Below are positions 44,441 to 54,800 of a stretch of DNA of 64,000 bases, in pieces (positions within the stretch are counted from its first letter, which is position 1; every line of letters begins with the position of its first letter). The stretch lies in the NCBI GenBank assembly GCA_024760505.1, contig CP058931.1, forward strand, positions 186,001 through 250,000. The letters are read 5' to 3'. This DNA is from Nitrospira sp. Its GTDB lineage: Bacteria > Nitrospirota > Nitrospiria > Nitrospirales > UBA8639. Under the pieces are notes generated by a model. That model saw only the letters and a program-made list of their open reading frames with translations, made no database searches and was not told where the DNA came from. The position numbers and the translations under genes were made by a program.

Positions 44441-47400
44441 ATGACTTCCGATACCCCCCGACAAGACACGCCTCCTTCGGCAAAACCACCACGAGGAAGG
44501 AAAGTGTTGAAATGGTTCGTCTGGTTAGGCATGGGGATGTTGGCACTTCTTCTCTGTGCGGGTCTGTTGCTGACCTATTGGTTTCCTTCGGACATGGTTA
44601 GGCAAGAGCTGGAAGTTCGTCTCTCCGAGCTTCTTCAAGGTACGGTCAGGATTCAATCCCTTTCGTTTAATTTGCTTACCGGCCTTCAAGTCAGTCAATT
44701 GGAATTGACCAAACCGGGCCAAACCCCACTCACACTCGAACAATTGACATTAGATTACAGCCTCCTGGGACTTCTGAAGGGCACCCTCACCATCAACGAA
44801 ATCTCCATCGATCAGGCAGACATATCTCTCAATCTGCCTGAACTGACGAAGGCCGCACCGGTGCCACCTTCCCCACCCCCTGCTGAACCAGCAGCGCTTC
44901 CCACTCTCCCTGTCTCGATTGATTTGGAAACCCTGAGGATTATCGAGAGCAATATCCAGCTTGTGGTATCGCCCGACCTCACCGTGAACCTGGCCCGTCT
45001 GAATCTCCAAAGTTCGGGAGGCGTGTCCTCCGAGGATGCGCATCTCAACGGCACACTGCAGGTTGAACAACTCGCCGTGGCGCTTCAAGGCAAGCATATT
45101 CAAATGCCTCTGAAGATAAAATTCGATACCGCAATTCATCTTCCGACTCAACACCTCGATCTGAAGCAGCTCACCATTGAATCGGATCCGGCCCTTCGCC
45201 TCACACTTTCCGGAACGATCAACGAATTCTTGACTCAAAAAGCTGTGAATCTTTCCCTTGCCGATACGGATCTTGACCTCGGAAAAATTATGGCCCTCGC
45301 CAAAGATTTTGTACCGCCGGAATTTGCCACCGTTGCAATTCTTGGAAACCTTTCTCCCTCATTCACCCTCACAGGCTCACTTCCCGACTCCGGGTTTCAG
45401 GGGACCATCCACGCGGGATTAGACGGGAAAAATGTCGAGCTGCATTATCCAGAGCTCGCACTGACCGTGGGACCGACCAATCTGGCATTCACCGCCCAGG
45501 AACTTCAGATTAAGGAGAACGTCCCCTTGACGGGAAACGTTTCAGCGAAACTTTCTACTCATGATGTGACGTTTCACGCGTATGGAATACAAAAATTTAA
45601 CTTTATGCTTCAGAGCGCCTACCAAGCGTCCGGACCGTTTTCGGGAAATCTGAAGGCCTCCGGCACTACCGCCTTACCCGGCGAATTACTTGGCACGCCA
45701 TTCACTCTTCCTTTTGCCGTGACCCTCGATACCAGTGGCAATCATCACACCCGTCATATAGAGGTGAAGCATTTGAATGCAGACCTCAGCCCTTATGCGA
45801 CCTTACAGATGAACGGCGCGATACAACCTCATCCTGCCCCGAAGGAAGGCATGGATGCCTCACTGAAGGTTCGTCTGTCACCAAGGATTAGCGCCATACT
45901 CTCCCTCATCCCCAAGGACCGGCTTCAAGGACTCGTTCTCCAGAAAGGGTCCGAACCGGATACCTTTCTGCTGCACGCCACCGGAGCACTTCATCCGGAT
46001 TTCCATCCCGAATGGGCAAAAGCGACGGCGGCGCTCAAGCTGTCCTCCCTTCAAGCTCAAGTGAAACCCTTCGGCGCAGAAGGCACCATGCAGCAACTCA
46101 CCTTTCTGCTTTCTTCCGGCTATCAGGAAACCAATGGTGCAATTCAGGGAACGGTCGGATTTTCGTCAAATTTCTCTGACCTCCATGCGGCTGATACGGT
46201 GACAATCGGGACCAGCCATGTGATCCTGAAATCCAATTTTCAAGGCCATCTCTCGCCGACCTATCAACCCACCAGCCTTCGCTCGGAAGACCAGCTCCAG
46301 ATCACACTCGGCAACCTGACCTACCAGGATCCGTCCCTGACGGCCACCCTTCCTTCAATCAGACTGTCATTAAAAACCAAGGAAGATGTGTTCAAACAGG
46401 ATTATTTACTGGAGAACCTGCGACTGACCAGCGAAGAAATATTAGATTTGGGGATGAAAGCCCGGTATCAGCAGGAGAGCCAACGATTTGATGTAGATCT
46501 TCAGCTACCGCTTCTCCATGTCGGCAACCTTCTCCCGCATCTGTCGGGACCGCTCATGAAGGGGGTAGACGAAATCAATCCAAAAGGACGGGTCAGTCTG
46601 ACCCTGCGGGCAGCGGGTAGGGTCCCCAAGGAAGATGATCTCAAGAAATTGATGCTTCCGTTGGGAGTCAATGGAAAACTTACGATGCGGGATCTTGAGG
46701 GAGCCGTCTCGGGATATCGGGTTCGGGGAGGCAACGCCACCATGACCATGGCCTATTCTCCACGTGCCACACCTCAAACCCAACTCACCACGGATGTCAC
46801 GCTCAATCGGATCCACTTGCCGGATACCCTCCCGATCAGGGAATTAGCCAATACTTCCCTGCACGTGAACATGTCGTCTCCGGATCTCAATGAAGTCCAG
46901 ATTGACCCGATCCATGTGACATCAACGGGAGTCGACCTTACCATCAAGAGTGCGGTGGTGGGCTTGCGTGAGCTGTTGGCCTCCAGCTCGCCTCGTGGCA
47001 CTCAATTGGCAAAACTCTTTGCCCAACTGCACACGCGCCTGGCTCTGGATGTGGAGACCTTCCAAGAAGCCTTGCAACCCTTGGGGATACAGGGGAACGG
47101 CAAGGCCCTGGTCACCCTGTCCATGCTCAAAAAAGAACAAGGGAGTCTGGACGCCTCGGTAGAGATCGGGTCTGAAACACTCTCCCTGACTCTGGATGGC
47201 ACGGAACTGCATGACATGAACGGTGGGATACAGCTCAGAAAATCCCTAGCCTGGAAACCGGATGGACTTCCGTCTCCGCTTAAAAAGACATTTCAACCGT
47301 CCGACCGTATTGCTCAGCTCAAATCGTTTTCCCGGAAAGGACAGACCCTTACCATTGATCGTCTTCAGCTCGGGACATTCACCGTTGAAAACTTCTCGAC

Positions 47401-48013
47401 TCATTTGGCGTTTGAGCAGCAGTCCCTCAAAATGCAAAATCTCGCCATGAATTTATTGGGTGGAGGGATTGGGGGAAATGTCATCATTGCCGCTGAACAT
47501 CCCCTGCGTGTATCGGCAGAGTTTGAAGTGGCGAATCTTGATGCTAATCAACTCATTCAGACGGAATCCAAAATCAAAGGGGATAGCAACATTGCCGCAA
47601 CCATTGGACTCACGACCATATTGCAAGAAACCACCGGAGCCGTGGATTTGAGCCGAATGGAATGTAACCTGCACATTACGCACATCGGGAACGAAGCGCT
47701 GGATCGCCTCCTCGTGTTCCTGGACCCGGAAGGAAGCAAACCGACAATCTCCAATGTTCGTGCGCAATTGAAATTCGCGAATCCCTCACGGGTGACGGTG
47801 GAAGTGGCCAGAGGCCAATTGAATCTGACGATTCACTTCCAAGGCAGTCTGATCCCCACCTTTAGATTGGAGCGCATCCCGATCGCCAAGATGAAAAACT
47901 TCGAAAAACTCACTGCTGCCATTCCCAACTGGGAAGACATAGCAAAGGTATTGAAATTGATCGGAGCTGAAACCTACTCGTTCACCCCCGAAGGGGAAAT
48001 CGTGCTGCAGTAA
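44441..48013 (+). CDS. AsmA-like intermembrane protein (YdbH/TamB type)
   Basis: The 1,190-residue protein has a short cytoplasmic head, one membrane helix (about residues 28-50) and a very long periplasmic beta-rich region. It begins WFPSDMVRQELEVRLSELLQGTVRIQSLSFN, the AsmA-superfamily N-terminus. Repeating LxxLTL-type strands suggest the taco-shaped groove used by AsmA-like proteins to carry phospholipids. The C-terminus (VRAQLKFANPSRVTVEVARGQLNL) also fits. A DUF1318 gene follows, as YdbL follows YdbH/YnbE in E. coli. Confidence 0.85.
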   Translation: MTSDTPRQDTPPSAKPPRGRKVLKWFVWLGMGMLALLLCAGLLLTYWFPSDMVRQELEVRLSELLQGTVRIQSLSFNLLTGLQVSQLELTKPGQTPLTLEQLTLDYSLLGLLKGTLTINEISIDQADISLNLPELTKAAPVPPSPPPAEPAALPTLPVSIDLETLRIIESNIQLVVSPDLTVNLARLNLQSSGGVSSEDAHLNGTLQVEQLAVALQGKHIQMPLKIKFDTAIHLPTQHLDLKQLTIESDPALRLTLSGTINEFLTQKAVNLSLADTDLDLGKIMALAKDFVPPEFATVAILGNLSPSFTLTGSLPDSGFQGTIHAGLDGKNVELHYPELALTVGPTNLAFTAQELQIKENVPLTGNVSAKLSTHDVTFHAYGIQKFNFMLQSAYQASGPFSGNLKASGTTALPGELLGTPFTLPFAVTLDTSGNHHTRHIEVKHLNADLSPYATLQMNGAIQPHPAPKEGMDASLKVRLSPRISAILSLIPKDRLQGLVLQKGSEPDTFLLHATGALHPDFHPEWAKATAALKLSSLQAQVKPFGAEGTMQQLTFLLSSGYQETNGAIQGTVGFSSNFSDLHAADTVTIGTSHVILKSNFQGHLSPTYQPTSLRSEDQLQITLGNLTYQDPSLTATLPSIRLSLKTKEDVFKQDYLLENLRLTSEEILDLGMKARYQQESQRFDVDLQLPLLHVGNLLPHLSGPLMKGVDEINPKGRVSLTLRAAGRVPKEDDLKKLMLPLGVNGKLTMRDLEGAVSGYRVRGGNATMTMAYSPRATPQTQLTTDVTLNRIHLPDTLPIRELANTSLHVNMSSPDLNEVQIDPIHVTSTGVDLTIKSAVVGLRELLASSSPRGTQLAKLFAQLHTRLALDVETFQEALQPLGIQGNGKALVTLSMLKKEQGSLDASVEIGSETLSLTLDGTELHDMNGGIQLRKSLAWKPDGLPSPLKKTFQPSDRIAQLKSFSRKGQTLTIDRLQLGTFTVENFSTHLAFEQQSLKMQNLAMNLLGGGIGGNVIIAAEHPLRVSAEFEVANLDANQLIQTESKIKGDSNIAATIGLTTILQETTGAVDLSRMECNLHITHIGNEALDRLLVFLDPEGSKPTISNVRAQLKFANPSRVTVEVARGQLNLTIHFQGSLIPTFRLERIPIAKMKNFEKLTAAIPNWEDIAKVLKLIGAETYSFTPEGEIVLQ

Positions 48014-48221
48014 GTGAAAATCTTCTTATCTCCCGTCAGGCTGAGCTGAAGGCGAAGCATCTGGCTAAGCCATGGGCCGGTTGAGCTGGGCACAAAGCCT
48101 TCTCGGCACTCTGGATGACATGAATCTGGAACAGGATGACCATTTGGAGATTTTTCTTCAGCAGCATTCTGGAATTTGATAAGATAAAGAAGACCCTACC
48201 CTCTTTAGGAGCAGATTAGTT

Positions 48222-48842
48222 ATGTCCTACCCCCGATTATTACCTCACCGCATTTTGCACACATTCTTTTTCCGTTCAATTTTCTGGATCTTGATGACCC
48301 TCCCGGTTGCATTCCTGACAGCGTGTGGAGGTCCGCTGGTGGGTGTCACAGTCGTTGATGAACGCACGGCCTTGGAAAACCAGGTGCTGGGCACGTATCA
48401 AGAACTTAATCAGCAAGTCATGCTGGTGGCGTCCGTTCGCTATATCGATCCGAAGGGAAAATTGAAACAGACCCAGGAACTTCCTCCAGGGAAAAAAGAC
48501 GTCGTGCGTGCCCTCCAACGAGTGTCGTTTAACAAAGATGATCTCAATCGCTATAAATCATTGGGAATCATCGGAGAAAACAATGAAGGTGGCATCACCC
48601 TCCTGGAGCCGGAAAAAGTCCAACCGGACGATCGAGCGTTTGTTGAGAATTTGATTAAGGAGGAGAATGAGGATCGTCTCGCAATTATGAGCCGGATTAT
48701 TGAAACCAATGAGACTCTGGCACCCTCAGAATTACCACGGGTCCACAAAATGTTCGCCGCACTCAACCGGGATAAGGCGCTCAAGGGAGAACGAATCCAA
48801 CTGGACAATGGGACATGGACTCAAAAAGACGCCACACCCTAA
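48222..48842 (+). CDS. DUF1318 lipoprotein (YdbL-related)
   Basis: The 206-residue protein has a lipoprotein signal (lipobox LTAC at about residues 32-35). VGVTVVDERTALENQVLGTYQELN precedes a helical core, and FVENLIKEENEDRLAIMSRIIETN matches DUF1318. The strong RBS TAGGAG lies upstream. In E. coli the DUF1318 protein YdbL works with AsmA-like YdbH, the likely arrangement here. The last 28 bases overlap the next gene. Confidence 0.8.
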   Translation: MSYPRLLPHRILHTFFFRSIFWILMTLPVAFLTACGGPLVGVTVVDERTALENQVLGTYQELNQQVMLVASVRYIDPKGKLKQTQELPPGKKDVVRALQRVSFNKDDLNRYKSLGIIGENNEGGITLLEPEKVQPDDRAFVENLIKEENEDRLAIMSRIIETNETLAPSELPRVHKMFAALNRDKALKGERIQLDNGTWTQKDATP

Positions 48843-51800
48843 CTCAAGACCCCAGGTTGCGAGATGGACACCTTTCTCACCCTTCCCAGGAAGCTCAAGA
48901 GAGCACCTCAGGAAGAAAAGAGAGAAGATCGTTTCAGTTTCACGAAGCCCTATTCGGCCTGATAGCCTTCACCAGCCTGATCGGATTCCTGTGCTCCTCC
49001 CTACCCGCTCTCGCTGCGACACCTGAACGACTGACCACTCACCCGGGCCTGGATTATCAACCGTCTGTTTCCAAGGATGGACAAACGCTTGCATTCGTTT
49101 CTACTCGTTCAGGAAGTTCGGATATCTGGGTCCAAACCCTCAAGAGTGCCGCCCTCACACTTCCCCGGCAAATGACCACTCACCCGGCCAGCGATCAGGA
49201 ACCCGCCTTGAACCGGGATGGGACCCGACTCTTGTATGTGTCGCATAAGTCCGATCCCCGTGGCGATGTGTACCTCCTGGATCTCATAACCCGTGAGGAG
49301 CAACGACTGACAGATTTAACCAGCGGGGATGGTTCTCCTCTTTGGGATCAAGAAGAACAAGGATTTTTCTATCTCAAAAGCGATCCGCTTCAAAACACCT
49401 CCGCCATCTATCGGAAATCTTTTTCAAACCAGTCGGAAGAATTGGTCGTGGCCCAAGCCACCAGCTTTTCTGTAAATGGTCAGGGACAGCTCCTGTATTC
49501 CACTGGTGCCCATTTGACCTTATTGAATCTTCAGGACAACAGCTCCACCTCCTTCGACCAGGACAGCCATGCTCTGGATCTCTGGCCTGCCTTAGACCAT
49601 AACCCCTCTGACCTCACCACGAATCGTCACCTGGTGTTTACCCGATATGACCGGGACACCAACAATGACGGGCTGGTTGATACCGATGATGAATCGTCCA
49701 TTTGGATGAGACTCTGGGGCCCGCAGCAGGCTGAACTCCAAAAACTCTATCGGATCACTCCGGCGCACACATTTCATATTTACCCTGCCGTGTCCGGGGA
49801 TTTTCTCTATTACTCCGATCTGAAAGCCGGAGATATTTTCCGGATGGACATCCCCGCGTTTCTCAGGGATTACGTCGATCTCGATCACGCCAAATCGCTG
49901 GCCGCCTCCTATCAGGATCACGGGCAACTGGATCTCGCGCTCCTGGTTCTGGGAAACATTTCTCACAATCTGTTGGCACAACAACCTCCTGACGCACGAG
50001 CGGAATTTGATTTTTCCCTCGCCGAAGCACAGACACAGGAAGGGAATTTCCTTGCGGCCCGCGAATCCTTGGAGCCCTACACCCGCCAACCGGGACGGAC
50101 CGGCGCCTTGGCCCGGATACATACCATCGTCCTGCGGGTCCAGGAACAGGCTCAGGGCATCAGCTCTGCGGCAAGACGCCGGTTAGTCACCAGTGGGGTG
50201 TCCGATTTACTCACCATCGGGCAGGAGCACCGGGACATGGATGAAGTATACGGTCAGGCTCTGATTGAAGCCGGACGGCTCTACCTCTTTGCGGACGATC
50301 CTCTCACAGCCTTGGAGTACCTCGTCAAAGTCGAAGATCTGCACAACAAAGAGATTCGAGCCAAGGGTCTTTTCACCAGAGGAGAAGCCTATCGAATTTT
50401 AGGAGACGCCCCCAATGTGATCCGCGTGTTCGTGGATGTCATCCAATTATTTGGCGAGCGTTCCTCCTGGGGCAAACGTGCCATCCAACAGGTCGTGATG
50501 CTGTCTCAACAGGGTAAAACGGAACGTGAGCGCATCACGGCCCTAAACAGGATCATCCCCCAGCATCCGGACCTTCCCGTCTTGATCGCCAACGCCCGCT
50601 TAACCATCGCCGATCTGTATCACGAACAGGGAGAACAACTGTCCGCTCTGGAAACTCTGGATTTCGTCATCCCGGTTCCCGACCTTCCCAACGAACTCGT
50701 CATCCAGGCCTATCGTAAAAAGGCCGCCATCCTTTCAGAATCGGAACGGTACCAGGAAGCGGCGGATACCTATGCCGCCTTGAGCCAATTTCCCGGAGAA
50801 AATCAGACTGAACTGGAGGGAACCAAAAGCCTTCTCATTTTACAATTGGTGAAAAAAGCCCTGAAGGACCGGAAGATCGGGGAGACCCGCATCGCCGCCA
50901 AATCCCTGAAACAGCTCATCGACCAATATCCCGAATCCGTGGAAGCCCATCGGGCCTATATTGAAACCAAAGTCATGCTCAAAGACACGGCGGAGGTCCA
51001 GGACTGGTACACCACCTTAGTCAAGACCCATCCCGATCACGCGGTCTATCAGTATGGCCAAGCCCTGGCGTTGTCCTATGCCGAACCGCCCGACCTCCCG
51101 TTCGTGATCCGCCTCCTCCAACGCGCCATGAAAAAAGATCCCGCCCTTGGGTATGTCCACCAAACCCTGGGATGGGCCTACGAACAAACCGAACGGACGA
51201 CCGGCAACAAAGGATACCTTGAGAAAGCCGAGCAGGAGTATCGCATTGCGTTGGAGCTCAACGATGCCGGCCGCTTTCCCGACGTGGAATCGCAACTACT
51301 CTTGAATTTAGGCAATACCTACCTGGCTCTCTCGAATGCCCGCGAAGCCTATCGACATTACCGGCAGCGTGAGGAGCAATTCGCTCCGTCCGGCGAGACC
51401 ATCACCGAATTGCTCTATCGCAAAAATTATGGAGAAGCCTGTTTTAAGGCAGGACGCACCGAGGAATCGTTGGTGCAATATCAGTCGGCCTTACGGAACG
51501 TGCCTCCCGAGCAGCCAGGCCTACAAGCCGAAATCCTGGAACGCATAGGCTTGTCCCATCAGGACATCGGACAATATGCCAAAGCCATTGAGGCATTCTC
51601 CCGGGCCTTGGTTCTGAACCGTGAGTTAGGGCAGGAACAAAATGTCACATTGCTCCAGAGAAATATCGGGGTCAACCTGTTTAACCTGAGCCGCGCCAGC
51701 GAAACCGGTGGACGCGAGGAACTCAAACAGGCTTTGGGCAGTTACTTTACCAGCCTGGACCACCTCACTACCGGCGGGGGCAAAACGCTTTCCAAAGGAC

Positions 51801-54800
51801 CAGGCCTGTTCAATGTGAATGTGGCCCTCAATGAAGGCGGGTCTCAAGCGGCCAGCGGGTTCGATCTGAGGGGCGAACAAAAGCTCATGTTCAGTTATAT
51901 CGCCAGCACCTATGAGCAATTAGACGAACCGGGTCCCGCTCGAGATTTTTATCGCAAAAAACTCGCGCTACTCAATCAGGGAGCAAAGACTACCCAGGAT
52001 GCGGCAGCTCTGACAGAAAAAGCTATTGTCCTGAATCGGCTGGGAGTGCTTTCCCACCAATTAGATGAACCTGAGCAGGCTATGGAGTCTTTTCGTCAAT
52101 CCTTGAATTACACCCGGACGTTGAATATCCCGTTCGGAACAAGCGTCAACATCTATAACCTTTCGACATTGGCCGTCGAAAGCCTTTTACAAGGCCACAC
52201 CCCGGACCACAACCTTGTGGAGGCCATCACCTCGGGCATTCAGGATCTCCAACAACGAAACTATGAAGACCGCAATCTCTTTTTCACCCTCACCAACACC
52301 GCTATGCTCCTGTCCCTTCTTCCCGACCCATCGCCGGACCCGCGCCTCAAACCGGCTGATGCCGTCCAGCGCATGCATGAACAGTTCACAACCAGGACAC
52401 TTCCGTGGTCGTATTATCAAAAGGCGGACTCGCTCCTACAGAAGCCGGCCCTCTTTTCAGATTCAGAACGACTTCCCGCTCAATTTCTGGTGAAGTTGAA
52501 CCAGGCCGAATTGGCACGCACATCGGATCAGCCTCAGGTCTATCGCAACATTCAGGACGACTTACTCAAACTGGTGGAAGACCGGCAATCGCCCAATAGC
52601 TGGTTGTGGTATCTGTCTCAAGCCGAAGCAACCGCTGATCCCCTGACGCACAAGAAGCTTCTCACCCAATCCATTGAGGCCGTCCTTCGTTTCCCCGCGC
52701 AAACCGCCCCCCCAACAGGTCAGACCAACACCTGGCCCGCATACGAACGTCTGATTCAGCTCTCGGTCGACCAATTGATTAAAGAAGGCCGGCCCGACGA
52801 CGCCTTTACCGTGGCGGAGCAACTGAGCATTCGACAAATGACCAGCGCCGTCTATGAAGCACTGGGAGAGACGGTCTTTCTCAAAGGCTTGGGAGACTAT
52901 GAACCAGAATTACACTCGTTACTCGGGGAACTCCGGCAAGCCAGAAATCACGGGAACGTCGCGGCCATTGAAGAACTGGCTCCTGCCCTTCAGGACACGC
53001 TCTACGCCCTGTTTGAAGAATATCCCTGGGCCACCGCGTCCTTCTGGGCCTATCCTCCGACCAGGGACCTGATATTTTTGGGAGTTGACGCGCAACACCC
53101 CTACCTGAAAATTCTCAAAGGGAGGCAAGGCTATCATGGCTTTGTCCATAACGGAGACACACTCCATTACAGCCCTCTGGCGGTCACGGAAAAAGGGGTG
53201 ACGGGAGATGAAGAATTTCACAAAAGGCTCAAACAATCGGCCTCCGCCTATGTGGCGATGCCACAGGAATTGGAATCCACCCTCCCTTCACTGACGCTCG
53301 ATCAGAAACCGCTCACGTGGGTCAGCAACTTCTATGATTTCCTGAATGGCTACCATCAGCGCAGCCTCTTTTTTTCTCACATCACCACCCCAAGCACATT
53401 TCTCCCCTCCACACCTTCGAGTGCGGGGGAAATTCCATTTGTGCTCCAGCAATTTAGCGGGGTCGAGACGCACGATCATCCGCTGGCCAGCCACACCAAC
53501 ATTGCCGCGTTTCTAAAAAATCCTGAGACGTTCGCCTTTGAAGTACAGGAAGCTCAGAATGTTCGGGAATTTGTCTCCGTGCTAGATTTTGCCGGCAGTC
53601 AACACCATTCAATCCTGCTCTTCGGCGGTGTTCCGTCCTCATCGCCTTCTCCATGGGTGCTGATCTCTTCGCTCCTGCGGGCGGGATTTCCTCATGTCAT
53701 CGTGAGCCGGACACCGCTCGATTCCCAAACGGCCGCCAGGTTTCTGAATCAATATCTCACGCATCTCAATACGCTTCCTCCCGATGAAGCCGTCATGGCC
53801 GCATCGAAGGATCTCTGGGGATCGGAGACGGGGAAATATCCCTTCCGCCACTACGGATTTGCAGGCATGGGTCCGGACGAACGCCAGGAATATGCCGCCT
53901 CCATCTATGACCAGGAAGTGGCAGAAGCCATTCACGCATTTGAGACCAAAGACTTTCCCGCTTCTTTACGGCACATCGAACATGCGCTCGCCCTTATCGA
54001 GCATGCTAAAAAACGGCAGGATTTCAAAGAACTCACCACCCTGGCCGTCGAAACCGCGTTTGAAGTCAGCGATTATGAAAAGGGTCTGTTCTTTCAACAG
54101 AAGCTGCTGAATTCCCTCACCCCGGAGACCCCGGCCAACGAACGGGCTGAGGCGGAATATCGCCTCGGCATCCTGCATTCCCGTCTCGAACATTTTGACC
54201 TCGCCGTGCAAAACCTCGAACAGGCCAACCAGATCTGGGAACAGGGCGAACAGCTTGATCGACTCGCGGAAGGCATGGCGACATTGGGCATTGTCCGTGA
54301 AAATATGGGTGCCTATACGGAAGCCCTGGACCAATTCAACCAGTCGTTTTCCCTGTATCAGGAAATCGGGGAAATGGGCCACACGGCGTTTCAATACCGT
54401 CGAATCGGTCGTATTTATTACCTTCGATTGGGCCGGTATGAGAAAGCCCGTGAAAATTTTCTTGCCGCTCTTAAACTGTATCAGGAACAAGGCGATCCCC
54501 AGGGAGAAGCCGAAGCGCTGTATGAAGTGGGATTGACCTATGAAAAAGTCGGTCTGTTCGACCAGGCCGCGGAACGCTACCACCAGGCCCTCTCGATTGC
54601 CAAAGAACTGGATGACCCCAAGCTCCTCACGACAGGCGATCTCTACCTCGCCAATGTGGCCTGGTTTCAGGGGAACTATCAAGCCGCCTTTCAACTCTTA
54701 ACCCAGGCCGACAAAAAAGCCGAACAGGCCAATGACCCGCAATTACGCATTATGGTGAAAAATACCCGCGGGCTGATTTACTGGACATTGAATGACACCG

